DNA of 64,000 bases from Micrasema longulum (GCA_022494885.1 JAGVSM010004234.1:62001-126000), one strand, 5' to 3'. Shown: positions 43,735-55,530, counted from the stretch's first letter. Notes: a model not told the origin generated them from the letters alone. Numbers and translations are program-made.

Positions 43735-43827
43735 TAGTCCAAGAAGAAGTTTAAAAATTGTTTGCAGGCGTTGCCTAGTATGTAAAATAATTCGATCAAA
43801 TGAATCTTTTCACATAAACAAAGTTTT

Positions 43828-44012
43828 AAGCTATTTAACTTCACTAAAATCAACAGGTGGAAGAGTCGTAGAAATATGGATGTTCAAACATGGGCAAAAT
43901 GGTAAATGTTACACTGCTTGTAAAGTGGACACTCAAACCAACCAACGACAGGTCATATGCCTTGTAAATGCTTCCGTATTCCCTTATCCAAAATATTCTC
44001 CATCCATGCTGT
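43828..44012 (+). repeat. Family B repeat
   Basis: TTTTAAGCTATTTAACTTCA, AACAGGTGGAAGAGTCG, GATGTTCAAACATGGGCAAA, TGTAAAGTGGACACTCAAAC and CGACAGGTCATATGCCTTG, then GTATTCCCTTATCC. Confidence 0.8.
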
Positions 44013-44094
44013 AATTTGTTAATAGATCTTACTGTTTTTGTAGATCTCTTCACTTCTAAAATAGTCTGGGATGAAGATGGATTGGCATGGTTTA

Positions 44095-44285
44095 GATCCA
44101 AGTCTTATATGTTTATCGTGTTTATGAATATATTGTATAGCATTATCTTATTGCTTTTGTTTGTAATTGCTACACAGTTTCAAGTTCTTTTTTTAAAGTT
44201 TTTTGTGCATATATTATGTTCCTTCATATAACTGTTGTAATTAGCCTAGACCGTAAATACGATAAGTAAATAATTCAATAATCTA
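44095..44285 (+). mobile_element. LINE 3' UTR, shared with 53535 and 54210
   Basis: ATATATTGTATAGCATTATC, TTATTGCTTTTGTTTGTAAT, AACTGTTGTAATTAGCCTAG, ACCGTAAATACGATAAGTAA and an A-rich end. The three copies align over about 150 bases. Confidence 0.65.
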
Positions 44286-44429
44286 ATTTAATATTTCATT
44301 TCATTTGTCATGTTATTTAAAAAATTTTATAATAAATCAATTTTTATTTTAATGTACATAATATGTTGTTATTTACATGTATAAAAATCTTTTGGTTTGC
44401 GTGTTTGTTGTGGTACTTTAAAAATGTGT

Positions 44430-44530
44430 TGCAGGCTACACAAGAATTTGCAGCTGACATATGCGTAAGGATTCTTTGTGGACGCCATATGCTGGAACTA
44501 GAGAGCGGATAAGATGATGACGAATTGTTC
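44430..44530 (+). mobile_element. 3' end of the endonuclease-type LINE (short)
   Basis: ATTCTTTGTGGACGCCATAT, GCTGGAACTAGAGAGCGGAT and AAGATGATGACG match CTCTTTGTGGATACCATATG, ATCCAGCTAGGGAGCGGACA and GATGATGATGA at 25955-26020. Confidence 0.65.
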
Positions 44531-44539
44531 AAAGATGAG

Positions 44540-45184
44540 CCACATTATTTTATTAAAAGTCCACCAACATTTGTATGTATCAAAACTTTATTTTATTGTT
44601 TTGTAAAACCATGTTAAGTTTCAAGTTCGGTGAACTGCATTTAAAATCTATTCTAAATCATTTTCTATTTAATTTATCCTTATGTTAAAAGTTTTCCATG
44701 TTCTTTTTATTTGAAACGATGACCTATGGATTTGCCAGTAAAAAACAGAAAATGGCATTAATAAAACCAGAGTTCAATTGTTGACCGTCAACTTGGGTAT
44801 TAGATAAATGCATAATTATGCAATGTATACAATTGATAATATGCAGAACACAAAACATTTATTGGTTTGCCAAGTACGTCGTTAGCAATAGCCAAAAGTT
44901 AACTGAAAGTATTTAATAATAGTTTTGCGTTAGCAGATGGTTTGTTCAAATATTATCGAATAATGGCAATTACAAACACAATTTGAAGTTGACTCGTTTT
45001 CTTAAATTTCCGAAAAAAACAATATTTAAATGAAGAAGACATGTAGTTTTGTATAAAAAAAACTATCCCTGTTTCGATTTTTACTACTCAAATTATTACA
45101 ATACGTTAATAATGCTTAAAACTGTAACATAAGTAAATTAAAACTGATTTGATAAATTGTAGTATTTTTTATAAATATAAATTA
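44540..45184. other. AT-rich stretch without recognised gene
   Basis: About 650 bases. No repeat or coding motif was recognised. Confidence 0.5.
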
Positions 45185-45950
45185 TAGTACTCACTGAAGC
45201 TTTGACATCCATGGAAAATGTGTCAAATAAAAAATATAATATGAAAATAAACAGGAGCAAAACTAAAGTAATGATTGTGGCCCGTAATGAGCAGTGAATG
45301 AATATATTAATGTCAGGAGCAACTCTGAAAAACGCAAAAAAGTTTGTGTACCTTGGAAGCAGAAATACTTAGGATAGGAGAACAAAAAGAGAAGTCGATT
45401 GCCGCATACACCAAGCAAGGCTTGCGTTTAACAAAAAATCAAAAAAAATTGAATCAAATAATATTAACCTAAAACTCCGCAAGCAACTTGCCAAAACATA
45501 TGCATTGAGCATATTGATGTACGGTTGTGAGACATGGTGCCTTACCGAAAGAAATAAAAAAAAGACTGGAGGCCTTCGAGATGTGGTGCTACAAAAAATA
45601 TTAGGAATTTCGTGGAGAGACCACATCACTAATAACGAGGTTCTCAGCAGAATCGAAGAAGGGGGGCACCTAATCAAAACCATCTCAGAGAGGCGAGCCC
45701 AATGGATCGGCCACATTGTATGCCACGAGGGTCTCCTGCACGACATCATAGAGGGAATGGCTGAGGGGACAAATTACAGAGAGCGCCTCCGACGGGAATA
45801 TTTGGAGCAAGTGTGCGAGGAATCAATTATGCGCCTCATATGTCGAGCTGAAGAGGGCTGCAGAAAATAGAGACCGATGAAGGGCGAGATGCAGGACTTT
45901 GCTGCAAACCAATCCTCAAGATTGAGACTGCGAAGAAGAAGTATTTTTTA
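45185..45950 (+). mobile_element. LINE ORF2 C-terminal half (CFDP2-like family)
   Basis: The plus strand reads MKINRSKTKVMIVAR, KFVYLGSRNT, REVDCRIHQARLAFN, LRKQLAKTYALSILMYGCET, WCLTERNKKK, KILGISWRDHITNNEVLSRI, RRAQWIGHIVCHEGLLHDII and an ANQSSRLRLRR end. A 121-codon open stretch (45505-45870) survives between stops. This text is typical of an insect LINE family often mis-annotated as a craniofacial development protein 2-like gene. It is a pseudogene, 5'-truncated. Confidence 0.85.
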
Positions 45951-46044
45951 AAATTTAAGTACTAACAAAAAGTTCAAAAATAATAAAGCAACTCGTTTTG
46001 CCCATCTTGACAAAAATGTAAACTTACATCTGTATCTTAAATAA

Positions 46045-46784
46045 TAAAACACGGAAGTCACATTGAACGAAATGTTCAGGAAATAAAATTTTGCTTACTG
46101 AAAGTATAAAAAAGAGAAGGAAAAAGAAAACATAAATGAAAGTTGTTTAAAAATTTAAATTTAAGTGAAAAAAATATATTTTAAGGTTTGTAGTTTGTAG
46201 TGAGTATTTGCAAATGGAAATAATATTAAAAATGAAGAAAATTTGTAAGAGTAATTAAGAATTAAGAATGGAAATAAAAAATGAAAAACATGCTCAGATG
46301 TAAAAATAAAATAAAATAGTAATAACATTTTTTTTAAAAAAGGAAAAACATAAACACATATTTATTATAAGGGATTCAAAGAAACGATGAGAAGAATATC
46401 TAAGTGAACTATAAGACAGTAAATTTAGGTCAATTTAAAAAATATCTTCAAAATTGATGACACATTATAGTAAGAGCAGCAATATATTGATTTTATTAAC
46501 ATATATAATATAAGTAATTAAAAGTAGTTTAAAAGTATAAAAACATGCCAATGGCAGCAGAGAAAAAAGAAAAAATAAAGAAGGAATAACAAGTATAGCA
46601 AGTAATCTTTAAAATTTGATAAAGCAATATAAGGAGAAGATTTTAAACCAAGAGAAGTCGATAAAATTTCATTAAAGTGATTTTAGTAGTAATACAAAAT
46701 TTCAAAAGAGAAATTTAATTTATAATAATAATATTAATGTATGTAATTTGAGTGATATAAGAGAAAAAGGGACCAACCGGAGTT
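46045..46784. other. Family H fragment, then A-rich low-complexity sequence
   Basis: 46050-46100 repeats the family H start (GAAGTCACATTGAACGAAAT, GTTCAGGAAATAAAATTTTG). The rest to 46784 is purine- and A-rich, without recognised features. Confidence 0.5.
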
Positions 46785-47515
46785 TTATTCAAAAGTTTTC
46801 AATACACTATTTTTAAATAATTGTAATCCTGTATGATATATATCTATATGGTTAAAAAAGCTGTTAAAAGTGGAACACGATCTGTGTAAAAAGAAATTCT
46901 GGCAATAGTTCGTATTGACACTAGGTATTCTAAAGGTTGGGTGATTTCGTAGGGCACGTGATGGACAGTTAATTTGAATTTTATTTAGGAGCTGGGACGA
47001 ATCAGCTAGACTGTTAATAATTTTATAGAGAAATGTGAGGTCTATTAATGTTCTCCTTTTTTCAAGGTTAATCAGTTTGTGAAAACGTCCAGATAAGTCA
47101 TGATTTGGAAATATAAGGGAGCATCGGAAATTCAAATGTTTTAAAAATTTGTTTTGTACTTTCTCCAGCCTGTCAATATAAGTAATGTATTGTGGATTCC
47201 AAACGATAGACGCAAATTCAAGATGGGTTCTTACATAACTATAATAAAGATTTCTTATTGTTAGATCATTTTTAAAAGGCTTAGATACGCGTATAATAAA
47301 ACCTAACATTTCATATGCTTTTTCTATAATTTTATCAATATGTGATTGAAATGTCATTTTTGAGTCCAGAACTACACCTAGATCTCGTATTTCTTGGACA
47401 CGGTGCAAGACTGGACCCGATAGAGAATACGAATAATCTATCGGATTTTTTATTATCGTAAAGGTAATTGTTTTGCATTTAAGCGGATTTCATATGAGCT
47501 GATTATTTACACAAT
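46785..47515 (-). mobile_element. Jockey/CR1-like LINE ORF2 C-terminus, long open frame
   Basis: A 207-codon minus-strand frame reads VQEIRDLGVVLDSKMTFQSH, YSYVRTHLEFASIVWNPQYI, YIDRLEKVQNKFLKHLNF, EKRRTLIDLTFLYKIINS and CPSRALRNHPTFRIPSVNTN. Upstream (47410-47515) the same frame carries NPLKCKTITFTI, interrupted by a stop. It is homologous to the element at 628-1905 (DLGIVLDSK, LEYASQIWNPQY) but clearly diverged. It is truncated before the RT catalytic core, so it is not active. Confidence 0.9.
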
Positions 47516-47544
47516 AAGTAGAGAACTAACTAACTATTCTTGTA

Positions 47545-47612
47545 TTGTAATGTTCATCCCTGTAAATTGTTTAAATGGACAATGTCCTTTAATAATTCAA
47601 TAAGGAAACTTA
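47545..47612 (+). mobile_element. Short LINE 3' end, as at 62200
   Basis: TGTAAATTGTTTAAATGGAC and AATGTCCTTTAATAATTC match TATAAATTGTATACATGGAC and AATGTCCGTTAAAAAATA at 62190-62235. Only the last 60 bases are present. Confidence 0.55.
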
Positions 47613-47619
47613 CAAAACG

Positions 47620-48088
47620 AAGTTATGATGTCCTAAGATAAGGGCTAAGGTCTTTTAATTTAAGGGTAAATATTATGTGATAATTTTTCGTGAAAATTTT
47701 GACAACGTATTTGTTTTTTTTTCGGTAAAAAATCAAAACGAAAATCAATTTGGTTCACAAGTTGTCTCCTTAATTTATTGATACCATATGTAACATAATG
47801 AATGAATAATCAAGTGACTGTGGAATAGCTACTGACTTTGTCTATCGTCACATGGCCCAGGGTACATGATCTCCAAGTAGAGTTTAAAATTGAATTGTTG
47901 TTGGAGTTGGCAAAGGCAAAGGATACGAGAATTTGGCACAACTATTCTGTATTTGACTATAAATAATCCCAGTACAATACCTCTCATATTCTTTTATAAG
48001 AAGATAATCATTAGTCATGTTATTTAGAAAGAAACATTTTTCAACAATGACAGAGTTTTTTTTTTTGCAGAGGAGAAAAAGCGTATTG
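47620..48088. other. No recognised feature
   Basis: About 470 bases of mixed AT-rich sequence without a recognisable gene or repeat. Confidence 0.5.
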
Positions 48089-48650
48089 CCGGTTTTTACT
48101 CTAGTTAGTCAATAGAGATAATAGAAACGTAAGACTTTAAACTCAAACAAACACAAAACAAACCATTTTGCCATGTCTCCGTAAGGGTAGGCAGAGAGGA
48201 TAGAACGCCACATCGCTCTATCTTTGCACTCAGATCTCGCTTTCTCTATATTCATACATCTTCCCATGCACGCGCGCCGATTATTCCGATTTTTGACATG
48301 CCCATCTAAAAGTATTTGTGGGATATTGTCATTCCATATCTTTTTCGGTGTCCGCCTATTTCTGCATCCACCAACATACGCATTGTAAATATTTTTAGCC
48401 GTTCTCCCGCTGTCCATTCGCTCTACATGTCCAAATTAACGCAGAACTTATTTCATGATGTTGTCGTTAGTGTTTATCTCAGCCTTACATAATGTACGGA
48501 TCTCAAAATTTGTGCATCTATCGTACATAGTTTTACTACACACATTCGCCTGAGAGATCGCATTTTGACAGCATCGTCGGGACCAGGCCTCCATTGTGAA
48601 CTGCTTATTTTTCCTCTCGCGACAAACATTTATTTGCCATAAACACAATG
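48089..48650 (-). mobile_element. RTE/CR1-like LINE 3' end
   Basis: The minus strand reads KTMYDRCTNFEIRTLCKAEI, then (after stops) HVERMDSGRTAKNIYNAYVG, KIWNDNIPQILLDGHVKNRN, GRCMNIEKARSECKDRAMWR and SAYPYGDMAK. It is a diverged sister of 28840-29330. Several frame breaks are present. Confidence 0.85.
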
Positions 48651-49064
48651 CATATAAATGTCGATAATAAGTGTTAGAGAAAAATTGTTACATAATGAAT
48701 TGATAAAAACTGTAGGTTTTACCAGAAAATAGTTTGTCAAATTATAAATTATATTTTGGCATGAATAATGAATAGACGGAGAAGATAAAAAACTAACACA
48801 AAATTTATATGCCAAGTAACTTTACATATGGTATAATGAGGAATTTCAGCGGTTTTTATATTATTTTTAAACTTGGTCAAAAAATTTACTAGACAAAAAC
48901 AAAATGTGGCTTGCATAGCACCTGTTTTCTTCTACGGACGCGTAGCGCTTCACCAGAGCTCGAAAAAGCACACAATTGAATTTTGAAAATAGGTTTGAAT
49001 TCTTAAGGAATGTTAAAATAGGGCATCGGCTGCAGAAACCTCGAGTGAAAACTACCATCGAGCG

Positions 49065-49155
49065 GGGGCGATATGCCTCCTGAGAGCCTTAACTATGCTT
49101 GGCCACTTTACAAGACATCCGGTTCTCGGGGTCTTAGACGTTCTAGGGAAGAATT
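49065..49155 (+). mobile_element. Internal piece of the endonuclease-type LINE
   Basis: ATGCCTCCTGAGAGCCTTAA, CTATGCTTGGCCACTTTACA, AGACATCCGGTTCTCG and TTAGACGTTCTAG match 25788-25865. Confidence 0.7.
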
Positions 49156-49159
49156 AATC

Positions 49160-50104
49160 AAATCGACATGGTTTAGTGCATCTTTAAGAAGTCTATTTTC
49201 AATTTTTCTTAAGTACATTCACATTTGAGTAAAAATTAATATAGAATTTGTTATAATCTCATGTCAATATGGTTTCTTTTGGTTAGTAAAAATAAATATT
49301 TTACTATGAAATTTAGTACCTTTTCTGCTTCCTAAAAATTCAAATCTAAGAAATATGAGTGGTCATGTTTTTTTCTCGTGTGGTACACCTGTCTTTGTAG
49401 GGTACCTATCTCGAACAGATTCATAACTTTAATGTGTTGATTCTCACGCCTTTTCAGAATATTGTATAACCTTACAAAAACTACCATCCCCTTTCCTTAC
49501 ATTTTATGTTTCAAATATCAATTACACTTATCCTTGAGCTATCATTACGGTTTTCCCACTCTACAAGGCTATTTTCATTTCTAAGATTTACGTTAAGAAA
49601 ATTCTGCATAACTTTCAATTCCTTGTAAGCATGTTAAAAGAAAATAAATGAGTGACAGATTAAAGGATTCTCTACTTTTATTTCTATTCCAACACAAAAC
49701 ACCAGCAAGAAATTATTCAAATCCTGACTTTAAATAATCTAAGAAAAATATAACATACTGTGGGACTGTTTAAGTACACCAATAACCTATTTTGTGCGTT
49801 AACAATGAGGGTATGAATTATTTCGGTTTTACTGGGCACCACAAAAGTTTGTTGACAGCTCACGTCTGAACTACGAAAGGTGGACCCAACTTGAGAGGAA
49901 ACACGGACATTTTGTGAATGCCGTAATATGAGGGGAGACATAAATGAAATAAATAAGAAATAATTCTTTTATTCAGGCAAATTTGACGTGATTTTTCTTA
50001 ATCTACACTGAAACCTCGTATGGACTAAGGCTCGCATAACATGGGTCAGAAAATGGAATAATGGAATGAAAATTCAATTGAATTCGATGAAACTCACCCG
50101 CATA
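49160..50104. other. No recognised feature
   Basis: About 950 bases. The 74-codon minus-strand frame at 49717-49941 has a mixed composition and ends in AT-rich sequence; I cannot connect it to a family. Confidence 0.4.
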
Positions 50105-50109
50105 AATAA

Positions 50110-50312
50110 AAGTTTCAGTTCTTTAACTTCACAAACATCAACAGATGAAAAAATTGAAGGAATATAGATGTTTAAATATGGGCAGCATGGTGAATGTTAC
50201 ACAGGTGTAAAGTGGCCACTTAAACCAGCCATTGACAGGTCATAAACCTTGTTGATGCCTAGAATTCTATATTACCTTCTCGTAAATGTTCTTCATCTCT
50301 GTTTTAATATGT
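50110..50312 (+). repeat. Family B repeat
   Basis: GTTTCAGTTCTTTAACTTCA, CATCAACAGATG, ATGTTTAAATATGGGCAGCA, GGTGAATGTTACACAGGTGT, AAACCAGCCATTGACAGGTC and CTTGTTGATGCCTAG in order. It is about 200 bases long, one of the most complete copies. Confidence 0.8.
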
Positions 50313-50319
50313 TAAAATA

Positions 50320-51634
50320 GAATTAGATCTTGCGCAAATTTTTTAACAGTTTTTTGTACGCTAATTATTCTGTCAATTCAATTTTATACTCTTTACTTTT
50401 TTTAATGAAAAATTGCATGCAGGCGTGCGTAGTACGTGTTTGTTTTTGACGCCACGATAGATAACGGGTCGTTTCACAATTAACAAAATCAACTATCTTG
50501 TGACGACATGATTATTGACAATTAACAGCACATTGTTCGGCGATAAGAAATAAACATCTGGTTTTAAAGATAAGATTTTTTATTTATTTAATTTCATGAA
50601 ACCAACGCAATCATATTAAAAATACATACCGAATAACGAGAAAGAACAAGACAAACAATGGGTTTTACATAGACACAAAAATATAAAAAACAAAACGTTA
50701 ATTCGCTAGGAGTGTAAGGCAGTGGGATGGGAAAACAGGGAAGAAGAGAAAAAGGTGAAAGTAGAAAAAGTAAGTAAATAAAAAACAATGAAAAAAAAAA
50801 AAATATATATACACACACAACATACATTAAACATGGATCGCGAACCTTTTTGAAAGGCAAGTGTCAAGTGAAACGAATAAGAAAAATGAAGGGAAGAAAA
50901 CAAGTTAAAGTTGCCAATTTTAGTAATACAGGCGTGAGATGCGCGCGCAGATCTTGGTTCAAATATCTATTGAAAAATAGATCGTGTTCTAATTTTTATG
51001 AATTTGACCGCAGATTTTTGCCCAATCTGTGTATAACACGACCATGGGTAAAATCTTGCACAAAAACTTGTACCATTTTCAGACCCATGCAATACGAGCT
51101 TTATCTGTGATTATATACGTTAACACTTCTTTTTTTTGGATGTAGATCTGAAGTATGTCTTTTGCCGTATCATACCACATACTATACATATTCATTGTCA
51201 TCTTTTGCTATTTTTATCAAATAAATGAACGCGTCACGTCGCGTCGGCGTCGTTACAAAATATGAGTATTGTGATTGTCGGGTGTGAAACAAACTATTTT
51301 TGGTATGAAATCACGTACAATTTAATGGATAATGTAATGAAAATGTTTCATTGAATTCCATGTTTGGTTTTAAATGATTTATTACGTTAATGTTTACAAG
51401 GAACGGTGCATAGGATAGATAATAACGAATATATGAGCATTAGCATCAAGTTGGTGTTATGTCACCTTCAAATACAAGATAATACACAGCACATCATCAA
51501 TCTCGGGTGATCATCTACTACTTGATCTATCTTGGAAACCGGTTCACCTTTGACCACTTTACTTTGAGTAAAAAATAACAAGAAATGTAAAAAAAAAATA
51601 CAACAGAAAACTTAAAATATTAGAACAAAAAAGA
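50320..51634. other. No recognised gene; one plus-strand open frame of unknown status
   Basis: 50850-51110 holds an 86-codon plus-strand frame (KGKCQVKRIRKMKGRKQVKV, then GVRCARRSWFKYLLKNRSCS). It is basic and not obviously repeat-derived, but I see no motif, splice context or second exon. An ACACACA run lies at about 50810. Confidence 0.35.
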
Positions 51635-51965
51635 ATTTGAGTGCCATGGAAATTGGATGCGAAATTTTTTCTCACACGTGATAAAAATGAGAGCATTTAA
51701 TGTGCAGTGCTTTTTACATTTTGTTTATAGACAACTTAACCAAGTCGTATCATCAACGTTATGGTCTATTTAAGTTTGGTAATTTTGAAATTACTCTGCG
51801 TGAGACGTCACAAGTTCTCTCTGGTGAGTTCCGCTGGTTGATGAATTGGCTTCCCGTAAACTGGAAATTTATCACAACACTTTGATTGATTGATTCGGAA
51901 GAACTAGTGACGTCGTTCAGAATAGTTCATTTTTATTCACGTTTTTAATTTTTTTTTTAAACTTT
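51635..51965. repeat. Family C copy with an inverted second part
   Basis: 51640-51710 is the family start in forward orientation (GTGCCATGGAAATTGGATGC, AAAAATGAGAGCATTTAATG). 51750-51965 is the remainder in reverse orientation (GTGAGACGTCACAAGTTC, CGTAAACTGGAAATTTATCA and AGAACTAGTGACGTCGTTCA). The junction resembles the inverted family B copy at 14505-14690. Confidence 0.7.
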
Positions 51966-52084
51966 TTTTAAGAAATTTCGCCTCTCTCAAATTTTTATTG
52001 ATCCTAAAAAAACATTATTTTTATCCAATTTTACGTATTTTTTTACTTACTCATCATATGGCTAAATTCCTCAAAATTGTAAGA

Positions 52085-52240
52085 AAAAAAATATAAAAAT
52101 AATGTTTTTAAAAATGAACATCGTCACTAGTTCGCCATTCAAAAAAACTCACCGACGATAACTAGTGACGTCACAGGCGGAATAATTACAAATTTGTTGA
52201 ACATTGATAAACCATAGCGATAAAAATACGATAAAAAAAA
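52085..52240 (+). repeat. Family C copy reduced to its two facing arms
   Basis: CGTCACTAGTT (52122-52132) and AACTAGTGACG (52160-52170) are exact reverse complements only 27 bases apart. The central region present in other copies is missing. The distal part continues TCACAGGCGGAATAATTACA and CATAGCGATAAAAATACG. Confidence 0.75.
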
Positions 52241-53534
52241 ATCTAATAAAAATAAACCTCTCACTCTCGCCAATGCCTCCCCGATACTAGCAAAAACCGA
52301 AAAAATTGGCTTTTGACTGTCCCGTTTTCCGCACCTCAAACCTTAACCTATCTAATTTTATATTTTAAGAGTATCAGAATACAGTGTTCCATATTGATGC
52401 ACTTTTTTTTTCTAAAATTATTCCGCAGACGTCATTGGATGGTGCAGCTCCCATAAGAGACAATTTATTAAAAAATCAAAATGATAGAGACATGCCAATG
52501 GTAAATATCTATATTGTGCAAAGATCATTATCATCAGTGCAAATTCATTACTCTAGTGCCATTATCCACGGAGAAAATACGAGAATCCATTTGTACGAAG
52601 ATAATTCAGATGCCTTTCTTCTCAAATAAAATCATGACTAACGTGTTTCATAAATGAATAAATTAATTGAGAACCTTATAAAATTAGACAACCAAATTAA
52701 TTATCATTACTAAATAATTCATCTTGCACTAAATACATATTTGTAAGAATGTCCTTAAACTATGGCACGTTTGTAATTTCCATCCTACAAAAGGGTAATG
52801 GAAAATTAAGGGCATACAGTTTTATCCTTTCAGCATCTCTGTGGCACATTTTCTCAGCGTATTTAACTTTTATGAAGAAAAATTTTATTTGCTCAAGTTA
52901 AGCTCAAGGACGATATTTAAACAAACATAAACCAGATCTAGATCAGAATTACTTACTTGACGAGCCTAAAATTAAGATTCCTTAGTGTATTGTTTTTTAA
53001 TATTTGGGTACGATCATAAATATAAATATTTTATTTTTGTAAAATCACTTCATTAATTTTATCTGCCTACCAGTTTTACAACAAAACGGTTTCCTTGACA
53101 AGGCTCATAAAAAAACAAACACAAAATATTTTTTTTTTACCAAATAACAAGTAGATGTCTTAAAATACAAAAACTGTAACGTGATCAGCATGAGTTAACT
53201 CGTAGTTTTATATGTTGATCGTGGTTTAAAATCTTTGTTTTTTTTATTGATTTAGATTTACACACATACAAACATATGTATGCATATATTGAAGAAAAGA
53301 GAAACGCAGAAGAAGAAAAAAAGGTAAAAATTCACGTATACATATATTTTTTTTAACATTTGCCATTCACAATTTTTTGCAGAACTAGACAATAGTCTGT
53401 TTTAAGAAACATAGTAATAACAAAGTTAAATAAAAAAAATACACTTAGAATCAAGGAGAAATTAGAAATATATTTTATGTTGGATTCACTGTATAACCTA
53501 AATTTTTTAATACATGTTTTACTCCTGTGCAGCT
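52241..53534. other. AT-rich stretch with one unexplained open frame
   Basis: 52384-52629 holds an 81-codon plus-strand frame (TSLDGAAPIRDNLLKNQNDR, then MPMVNIYIVQRSLSSVQIHY) of fairly protein-like composition. I recognise no family and see no flanking exon. The rest is AT-rich. Confidence 0.35.
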
Positions 53535-53660
53535 ATCCAATGACTTTAAATGTATTGTAATAATATTTTTTATACCATTATTTTACTGCTCTCGTTTGTC
53601 TTTGCAACATAATTTTATGTTCTTTTTGTTCAGATTTTTGTACATATCGCACCTTTAGGA
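53535..53660 (+). mobile_element. LINE 3' UTR, shared with 44095 and 54210
   Basis: TTTTTTATACCATTATTTTA, CTGCTCTCGTTTGTCTTTGC and TTTTTGTACATATCGC. Confidence 0.6.
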
Positions 53661-54069
53661 CGATAATGACTCAACTAAAAAAATCGACTCTTTGGGAAAC
53701 TACAAAAGAAGAATGTACATTGTGACACCTTCGTTTTTTTTCGTCGATTATTTCTTATTTTCTGAAGTAAGGACCAAATTTTGAGTTTAAAATTATACCG
53801 AAGGCATGCAGCTATCAATTTATGAAAAAAAGGCGTGATAATGAGCGATTAATGAGTCATTATTAGATTGAAAAAAAAACCAACACACAAATGCACTCTG
53901 ATAGATGAAATAATGACATAATTTTTATTGGGTCAGATCAGATCACCAAACACATGTTTTTATGTATTCATGAAATGACATAAACTTAAATAAGTCACTA
54001 AAATTATTGCTGAGTCGGAACAAAACAATCAAAAAGCTAAATTGGGAATTTAAATATATTTTTTTAATA

Positions 54070-54372
54070 AAGTAATGTTGCCATTTGTATTGGAATAAAA
54101 TCGACTCAACCGGCTTTCGGTCACTATATGTTTGTCTGCGTTGCGTCCTTTACACAGCAATATAAACGCAACATGGTATGAAGAAAAACTGGCATCGCTG
54201 AGCTCGATGTTTTGTATGTTGATAGTGTTCTTCAATATATTGTATACCATTATTTTATTGCCTTTGGTTGTCTTTGCTATGTATTATCTTTTTTTTGGTT
54301 AAGTTTCTTGTACATTGTTTTTTCATACGAATGCTGTAATTTACTTAGGCCGTTTAGTAAATAAATAAATAA
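54070..54372 (+). mobile_element. LINE 3' end
   Basis: 54225-54372 aligns with 44110-44285 and 53540-53650 (TCTTCAATATATTGTATACC, ATTATTTTATTGCCTTTGGT, GAATGCTGTAATTTACTTAG, GCCGTTTAGTAAATAAATAA). The preceding 150 bases probably belong to the same element. Confidence 0.65.
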
Positions 54373-54469
54373 CAGGTGAGATTATTTACAATTGGCAGTA
54401 TTGAAGTCTAGAAATTTACATTGCCCGTTTTTGACTGATTGGGGTGACGTTAATCTTTATAATTATTGC

Positions 54470-54640
54470 ATTTTTCGCACCCAGTGGTGCATAGGGCATA
54501 AAAGTCTTATATTAACATTTAAATATTACATTTCACGTCCAGCCTTCCAGGAATAAAATGGCAGGCGGCATTGTCTCCATTCGATTTCCTTATTCAGGAT
54601 TTTTACCTCAAACTAGCCATCGAGTCGAAAACACTGAATT
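54470..54640 (-). mobile_element. SINE S1, left part, interrupted
   Basis: TTTTTCGCACCCAGTGGTGC and ATAGGGCATAAAAG, then a tRNA-like part with deletions (CCAGCCTTCCAGGAATAAAA) and CTCCATTCGATTTCCTTATT, ACCTCAAACTAGCCATCGAG and TCGAAAACACT at 54640. The rest of this element reappears at about 55165-55265 (TTATCAAGGGTTCTGGTCCT, ATTTCACAAACAAAACTGTA). Confidence 0.7.
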
Positions 54641-54734
54641 ATTTATTATTTATTTATAAACAGACTTAGTCAATACAAAAAACGGCCAACAAGAGTCCTT
54701 AAAATACATACAGACACAATGGCTTTGGCCATAC

Positions 54735-55095
54735 TGGAAATTGGATAGAAAAATGGTTTTCTTACGCGCAGTAAAAATTATAGCATTAGATTAGGCAAAG
54801 TTTCTTAAAATAGTACGAAAAAAATTATAAAATATATTTAATTAAAAACGCACTTCTTTGAACGACATTAACAAACCAATGATAAGAGAGCTGTGAAGGA
54901 TATCCGATTTTCTTACCGTAAACGAACCAATCTGGAGAAATGACAGAGAAAACTCTGACGTCACACGCGGGGTTATTTCAGTAATACGAAACTTTAAAAA
55001 AATCATAGCGCTGATAATACGATATATAAAATTTAAAATATTTTTTTCATGGCCTAGTTTAATAGTCGAATAATAAATAAAAAACAGTAAAATTT
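54735..55095 (+). repeat. Family C copy nested in SINE S1
   Basis: TACTGGAAATTGGATAG, AAGTTTCTTAAAATAG, CTTTGAACGACATTAAC (decayed first arm), CAATGATAAGAGAGCTGTGA, ACTCTGACGTCACACGCGG, CATAGCGCTGATAATACGAT and GGCCTAGTTTAATAGTCG. It lies between the two halves of a SINE S1. Confidence 0.75.
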
Positions 55096-55384
55096 CTCTT
55101 TAGAATAAAATAGAAATAAAGAAAATTAAAACTAGAAGAGAAATGTTTTAAAATTATTACCTCAAGACAAGATCTGGTCAAGATTTTATCAAGGGTTCTG
55201 GTCCTATTTCACAAACAAAACTGTATTCCTGAATCACTTGGACAAAAGTGACGTTTTACACTGTTTAACATTCTTGAAAAATAACTTAATAAACTTTAAA
55301 TTCGTACCTACTTTTTTTATAAGATTTGGGCACACCTACCTGCTAAAAATATATTAACACCATTGACTTTGATTTGACCTATCA

Positions 55385-55530
55385 TATTTCTTCACGGCAA
55401 TATTTCAAATTCCGGACTGGCACCTAAAACGAAAGGCTGATCACCTTAGCTTCCTTTAACACATGATCGAGACACACTGCGCTATGCACCATCAGGTGCG
55501 GGTGAGGGTTTGACGATGATGACGATACTG
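55385..55530 (+). mobile_element. SINE S1 3' part
   Basis: GGCAATATTTCAAATTCCGG, ACTGGCACCTAAAACGAAAG, GCTGATCACCTTAGC, TGCGCTATGCACCATCAGGT and a GATGATGACGATAC tail. Confidence 0.75.

Noticed and set aside
45505..45870. A host gene resembling craniofacial development protein 2
   Set aside because: The text is the C-terminal part of a LINE ORF2 with upstream stops; such labels in databases come from this element type.
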